The translations under genes were made by a program, and so were the position numbers. Source: Chloroflexota bacterium (lineage in GTDB: Bacteria > Chloroflexota > Ktedonobacteria > Ktedonobacterales > JACDGC01). Taken from it: a DNA stretch of 10,124 nt. Shown here piece by piece: positions 6,774-10,124 of the stretch. How positions within the stretch are numbered: position 1 is the stretch's first letter; every line of letters begins with the position of its first letter. The stretch spans positions 1-10,124 of the forward strand of contig JAKAOI010000045.1 of the NCBI GenBank assembly GCA_021812265.1, written 5' to 3'. The notes beneath the pieces are model-generated. The model ran no database searches. It was not told where the DNA came from and saw only the letters and a list, made by a program, of their open reading frames with translations.

Positions 6774-8240
6774 ATGACAAATACTCACTCAGCGCCAAAT
6801 GCGCTTATTTCCGAACGTTCACCACTGCGTAAACAGCTTACCTTTGCTGTAATTGTCGGCAACCGGGGATTTTTTCCGGATCATCTGGCAAAATCAGGCA
6901 GAGAGAAGATGTTGGAAGTATTGGCAAAAGCGAAAATAAAAACTATTATTGTTGGAACTGAAGATACGAAATATGGCGCCGTTGAAACCCTGCAAGAAGC
7001 CCGCGCTTGCGCGGATCTGTTCCGCGTTCATCGTGATGAGATAGATGGCGTTATTGTTACGCTGCCAAATTTCGGCGATGAACGCGCTATTGCAAACACT
7101 CTGCGTTTTGCAGACCTGCATGTTCCCGTGCTGATGCACGCTTTCCCTGATGACGCGCAAAAAATGACGATTGAAAATCGTCGGGATAGTTTTTGCGGCA
7201 AAATGAGCGCATGCAATAACCTCCATCAATATGGTATTCACTATACTCTCACTACCCGGCACACCATGGATCCGGAAAGCCCGGAATTTTTGGCGGATCT
7301 GAAAAATTTTGCCGCAGTGTGCCGGGTTGTGCGCGGAATTCGCAATGCGCGCATTGGCGCGTTGGGCGCGCGGCCTGCGGCATTTAATACTGTGCGGTAC
7401 AGCGAAAAACTATTGGAACAGGCAGGTGTTAGCGTTGAAACGCTGGATCTTTCGGAAGTATATGGCAGAGTTTCGGCCTTGCAAGATGATGACGCAACCG
7501 TGGCGGCAAAAGCAGCAGCCATAAAACAATACGCCAATACTGCCGGCGTTCCGGAACTTTCCATTATAAAAATGGCAAAATTCGGTGTTGTGCTGGATAA
7601 TTGGGTGACAGAAACACAGCTGGACGCAACGGCAATTCAATGTTGGACCTCGATGGAGGAATTTTTTGGTGTTGTGCCGTGTACCCTGATGAGTATGGCT
7701 TCAAATTCACTGCTGCCTTCCGCCTGCGAAACCGATGTTGCCGGCGCGCTGGCAATGTATGCGCTGGAGCTTGCTTCTGGCCAACCCGGTGTATTGCTGG
7801 ACTGGAATAATAACTATGGTGACGATCCGGATAAAGGTGTGGTGTTTCATTGCTCTAATTTGCCGAAAGATGTGTTTGTTGATGAAATTCCCCGTATGAA
7901 TTATCAGGAAATTATTGCCGGAACTGTTGGCAAGGCAAACACCTATGGCGCATTGTATGGCAGAATAAAAGAAGCGCCATTTACCTTCCTTCGGATCTCT
8001 ACCGATGAGTTTACAGGTAAAATGGCGGCGTATACCGGTGAAGGTGTATTTACGAAAGACTCGATAGACACCTTTGGCGGATATGGTGTTGTGCGTGTTC
8101 CGCATTTTCAAAAATTATTGGAATATATTTGTGAAAATGGCTTTGAACACCATGTTGCGGTTACACAAAAAAACGTGTCTGCTGCAATGTATGAGGCGTT
8201 GACAAAATATCTTGGGTGGTCGGTGTATAATCACCAATAA
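6774..8240 (+). CDS. L-fucose/L-arabinose isomerase family protein (COG2407-type)
   Basis: A 488-residue ketol isomerase of the L-fucose isomerase-like family. In this operon its job is most likely L-arabinose to L-ribulose, replacing canonical AraA. Candidate metal ligands: Glu319 in ACETD, Asp343 in LLDWNNN, His359 in VVFHC, and His459 or His460 in FEHHVA. The Glu-to-Asp spacing of 24 equals that in E. coli FucI (Glu337/Asp361), while the Asp-His and His-His spacings (16 and 100-101) resemble the AraA four-ligand set. It is shorter than FucI (591) and close to AraA (500) in length. The ATG at 6774 has AAGGAG 7 nt upstream, a strong ribosome site, and follows the araD stop (TAA) by one base; a longer reading from 6678 inside araD is not needed. 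The substrate could also be L-fucose or D-arabinose, but no fuculokinase or fuculose aldolase is nearby. Confidence 0.88.
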   Translation: MTNTHSAPNALISERSPLRKQLTFAVIVGNRGFFPDHLAKSGREKMLEVLAKAKIKTIIVGTEDTKYGAVETLQEARACADLFRVHRDEIDGVIVTLPNFGDERAIANTLRFADLHVPVLMHAFPDDAQKMTIENRRDSFCGKMSACNNLHQYGIHYTLTTRHTMDPESPEFLADLKNFAAVCRVVRGIRNARIGALGARPAAFNTVRYSEKLLEQAGVSVETLDLSEVYGRVSALQDDDATVAAKAAAIKQYANTAGVPELSIIKMAKFGVVLDNWVTETQLDATAIQCWTSMEEFFGVVPCTLMSMASNSLLPSACETDVAGALAMYALELASGQPGVLLDWNNNYGDDPDKGVVFHCSNLPKDVFVDEIPRMNYQEIIAGTVGKANTYGALYGRIKEAPFTFLRISTDEFTGKMAAYTGEGVFTKDSIDTFGGYGVVRVPHFQKLLEYICENGFEHHVAVTQKNVSAAMYEALTKYLGWSVYNHQ

Positions 8241-8248
8241 AATAACGT

Positions 8249-8307
8249 CGCGGCAGATAACCGCGGAAATATAAGGCAATATGGCCGCAGATCTGCGCTA
8301 TATTGCC
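8249..8307 (+). terminator. Hairpins after the ara operon, putative terminator or 3' stabiliser
   Basis: A small 5-bp hairpin (CGCGG at 8249-8253, CCGCG at 8261-8265) is followed by a long near-perfect stem at 8275-8307. Its arms are GGCAATAT (8275-8282) and ATATTGCC (8300-8307); then a G-T wobble, a G-C pair and one bulged C lead to the palindrome CGCAGATCTGCG (8286-8297). It begins 34 nt after the isomerase stop. No U-tract follows, so it may be Rho-assisted or act as mRNA 3' protection rather than a simple intrinsic terminator. Confidence 0.5.
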
Positions 8308-8400
8308 TGTTCAAATTTGGTTGTATGGCAAGACGCTGCTGCAAAATACTCCGGCGCACAGAAAAAGTCCTAACACAAACAACAACGCCATTGCCATTTG

Positions 8401-8409
8401 TGATACAAT
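8401..8409 (+). promoter_or_regulatory. Putative extended -10 promoter of rpmE
   Basis: TGATACAAT matches an extended -10 (TG-N-TACAAT, with TACAAT at 8404-8409). No clear -35 is seen. Transcription would start near 8416, giving a leader of about 110 nt before the rpmE ATG. Confidence 0.4.
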
Positions 8410-8418
8410 AAAAGAGCA

Positions 8419-8440
8419 TATTATCAATTTATCGATAATA
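8419..8440 (+). promoter_or_regulatory. Inverted repeat in the rpmE leader
   Basis: TATTATC (8419-8425) and GATAATA (8434-8440) form a perfect 7-bp inverted repeat with an 8-nt gap, right where transcription should begin. It could be an operator or a leader-RNA hairpin; L31 leaders with autoregulatory structure are known in other phyla. The role here is not established. Confidence 0.35.
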
Positions 8441-8527
8441 GCGCGTTTACCAGCCAGCGTCTGGATCTTTTATCCGGCGTCACAGCTCGGTAATCTGAAA
8501 TCGACGCAAAGGACCCCATACGCGGCA

Positions 8528-8749
8528 ATGAAAGATAAAATTCATCCAAAATATTTTGATGAAGTTGAAGTGAAATGCGCTTGCGGCAACACCTTTAAAA
8601 CAGGCAGCACAAAACAATCGCTTCGTGTTGATGTCTGTTCAAAATGCCATCCATTTTATACCGGCCAGCAACGCCTTATTGATACCGGCGGCCGGGTAGA
8701 AAGATTCCGCAAACGGTTTAATTTATCCGACGACTTCTTGTCTGAATAA
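8528..8749 (+). CDS. rpmE: 50S ribosomal protein L31 (zinc-binding form)
   Basis: A 73-residue large-subunit ribosomal protein, L31, sitting at the subunit bridge. Seen: MKDKIHPKY at the start, a four-cysteine zinc ribbon with Cys17, Cys19, Cys37 and Cys40, the CHPFYTG signature at 40-46, and the RVERFRKRF end. Retention of all four cysteines makes this the C+ form, not the zinc-independent paralogue that Zur usually controls. The frame is open 75 codons upstream, but that part has no family similarity, and the ATG at 8528 gives the usual length. The Shine-Dalgarno is weak: AAAGGA lies 14 nt before the ATG, further than usual. It appears to be a single-gene unit between the ara operon hairpin and the terminator at 8771-8801. 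Confidence 0.96.
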   Translation: MKDKIHPKYFDEVEVKCACGNTFKTGSTKQSLRVDVCSKCHPFYTGQQRLIDTGGRVERFRKRFNLSDDFLSE

Positions 8750-8770
8750 AACCGGCAGGTGTATAATAAA

Positions 8771-8801
8771 AAGCGCGTTAGGATTTTTTCCTGACGCGCT
8801 T
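8771..8801 (+). terminator. Terminator-like hairpin after rpmE
   Basis: Arms AAGCGCGTTAGGA (8771-8783) and TCCTGACGCGCTT (8789-8801) pair over 13 bp with one G-T wobble and a 5-nt T loop. On the plus strand the tail is only mildly T-rich (GTATATTTT); on the minus strand the stem is followed by TTTTTATTAT, a better U-tract, though no minus-strand gene reads in. It most likely ends rpmE transcription. A TATAAT at 8762-8767, with TTGTCT at 8738-8743 (18-nt spacer), could be a promoter for the next gene, and would place this hairpin in its leader. Confidence 0.65.
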
Positions 8802-8836
8802 AGCGTATATTTTAAGCTCTGAAAGGCGGAATGATG

Positions 8837-10124
8837 ATGTCTTACCAAAGGGCGCCTGTAGTGTTATTTCTTGTGGCAGATACCGGCGGCGGTCATCGCA
8901 GCGCTGCAAACGCCATCAGGGCAGCAATGAATCTTATCGCTCCCGAATCTATAAAAAACTCAAACGCATCTGAGCCGCCGCTGCAGTTGCCATTTTCTCC
9001 GCAGGCTTTTCTTCCGCCGTCATGGAACGCCGTTTCGCGGCCATGGCGCGCCGAAGTTCACGATATTTTTGAGGAATGCGGGATGGCTCCCTTGCGCCGC
9101 ACCGCCCGGATGTATGGTCCGACGGTAGAGCGCACGCCAAGGGTGTATGCTTCTTTTTACCACGCCAGCAATACACGGGCCACTTACGCCGCTATATCGG
9201 CGCTTACTCAGCAGATGTTACGCCAAGGATTAAAAGAAATGATCCGCGAACTGCGACCTGATGTTATTGTATCGGTGCATTCACTGTTGACAAAATCTAC
9301 TTGGAATATGACACAATCATTAGGCGTACAAATCCCCTATATTACGGTTGTGACCGATTTAATACGGTTTCATCGGGCATGGGCGTTTCCTAAAGTTGAT
9401 GTCTGTGTTGCGCCAACCGAAGAAGCAAAACAACAGCTTATTGGTTTTGGTATGCCCGAAGAAAAAATTCAATTGCTGGGTATGCCAATACACCCAAAAT
9501 TTGCCATAGCCCCAAATGAAATTGCCTCTCAACGAAAAGCTCTGGGCCTGCGTGAAGATGTATTCACCATATTATTAGTAGGCGGCGGTGATGGTGTTGG
9601 CGGCTTGAAAGATATTGCCCATGCGTTTACCCATTCTCATCTTCCATTACAAATGATAGTGGTAACCGGAAGAAATGAGGCGCTGCGTCGGCAATTAACC
9701 GAAGAATCGGCGCAATTCCCTTTTCCAAGCGCCATTCTTGGTTTTGTAGATAATATGCCGGATTTGATGCGCGCTTCGGATGTGATTGTAACGAAAGCCG
9801 GTCCCGGCACAATTATGGAAGCGCTTTCGTGCGGCTTGCCGATTATATTAACCAGCGCCATTCCGGGGCAGGAAGTTGGGAATATTGATTTTGTTGTGCA
9901 GCATAATGTGGGGGTATATGCGCCGGAATTGTCCGATATGGTTTCCCATGTTCATAGATTAATTGAGCTTAATGCGTCTCAGCGTGAAGAAATATCGCAG
10001 CGCGCCTGCGCATTAAGCAGCGCCCAAGCGTCTTTTGCCATAGCTAAACTCATTTTGCAATATGTTCCCGCGCCGCGCTCAATTTCTTTGTGGAATCGTT
10101 CGCTCTACGCCGCCGGCAAAACAG
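8837..10124 (+). CDS. GT28/MGDG-synthase-like glycosyltransferase (3' end outside window)
   Basis: At least 429 residues, open to the window edge. It belongs to the group containing plant MGDG synthase, processive diacylglycerol glycosyltransferases and MurG, which move a sugar from a UDP-sugar to a lipid on the inner face of the membrane. Seen: ADTGGGHRSAANAI at 14-27 (N-terminal acceptor-side glycine loop), a TDLIRFHRAW stretch in the middle, a GGGDGVGG loop opening the C-terminal donor domain, KAGPGTIMEA at 320-329, and ITSAIPGQE-like residues ending in Gly344-Gln345-Glu346 and Gly348-Asn349, the UDP-sugar site. No signal peptide or clear transmembrane helix. Three ATGs in a row (8831, 8834, 8837); AAAGGCGGA ends at 8830, so 8837 has the best spacing. 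Probable role: glycolipid synthesis in the membrane. The exact sugar and acceptor are unknown. Confidence 0.88.
   Translation, partial: MSYQRAPVVLFLVADTGGGHRSAANAIRAAMNLIAPESIKNSNASEPPLQLPFSPQAFLPPSWNAVSRPWRAEVHDIFEECGMAPLRRTARMYGPTVERTPRVYASFYHASNTRATYAAISALTQQMLRQGLKEMIRELRPDVIVSVHSLLTKSTWNMTQSLGVQIPYITVVTDLIRFHRAWAFPKVDVCVAPTEEAKQQLIGFGMPEEKIQLLGMPIHPKFAIAPNEIASQRKALGLREDVFTILLVGGGDGVGGLKDIAHAFTHSHLPLQMIVVTGRNEALRRQLTEESAQFPFPSAILGFVDNMPDLMRASDVIVTKAGPGTIMEALSCGLPIILTSAIPGQEVGNIDFVVQHNVGVYAPELSDMVSHVHRLIELNASQREEISQRACALSSAQASFAIAKLILQYVPAPRSISLWNRSLYAAGKT

Noticed and set aside
8303..8527. 75-codon N-terminal extension of the L31 frame
   Set aside because: No similarity to L31, no ribosome site, contains the likely promoter and leader repeat; the ATG at 8528 gives the family length.

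Overview
The window looks like chromosomal DNA of a mid-GC bacterium, most likely a member of the Chloroflexota. That guess rests on general resemblance of the gene products: an MGDG-synthase-like glycosyltransferase beside a zinc-type L31, a short HIT-type GalT, and an AraB of the Bacillus/Chloroflexi type. No rRNA or other marker gene settles it. I see no transposase, phage gene, CRISPR array or tRNA.

Left part (1-3122, minus strand): a polyphosphate-type cluster read right to left. First comes a Ppx/GppA exopolyphosphatase core carrying the first half of a CHAD domain (1599-3122). Overlapping it by 8 nt, in another frame, is a protein with the second half of a CHAD domain (1088-1606). After about 200 nt holding two tandem hairpins there is a stand-alone HD domain of the kind normally fused to the C-terminus of Ppx/GppA (166-879). 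The domains of a Ppx and a polyP-binding CHAD protein are therefore spread over three ORFs. This is the most unusual feature of the window. It may be a real multi-subunit arrangement or a frameshifted fusion gene.

Middle (3123-8307): a divergent intergenic region of 313 nt, then plus-strand sugar genes. galT is followed by araB, araD and a COG2407-type L-fucose/L-arabinose isomerase. The last three genes are separated by one base each. Together they make a complete L-arabinose route: isomerase to L-ribulose, AraB to L-ribulose 5-phosphate, AraD to D-xylulose 5-phosphate. A FucI-like enzyme stands in for canonical AraA. A promoter-like -10 and a perfect 16-bp palindrome lie just before araB, consistent with a repressor-controlled operon. 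A strong 33-nt hairpin follows the last gene.

Right part (8308-10124): rpmE for ribosomal protein L31 (four-cysteine zinc form) with its own likely promoter and a leader hairpin, a 13-bp terminator stem, and then a GT28/MGDG-synthase-like glycosyltransferase that runs off the window end.
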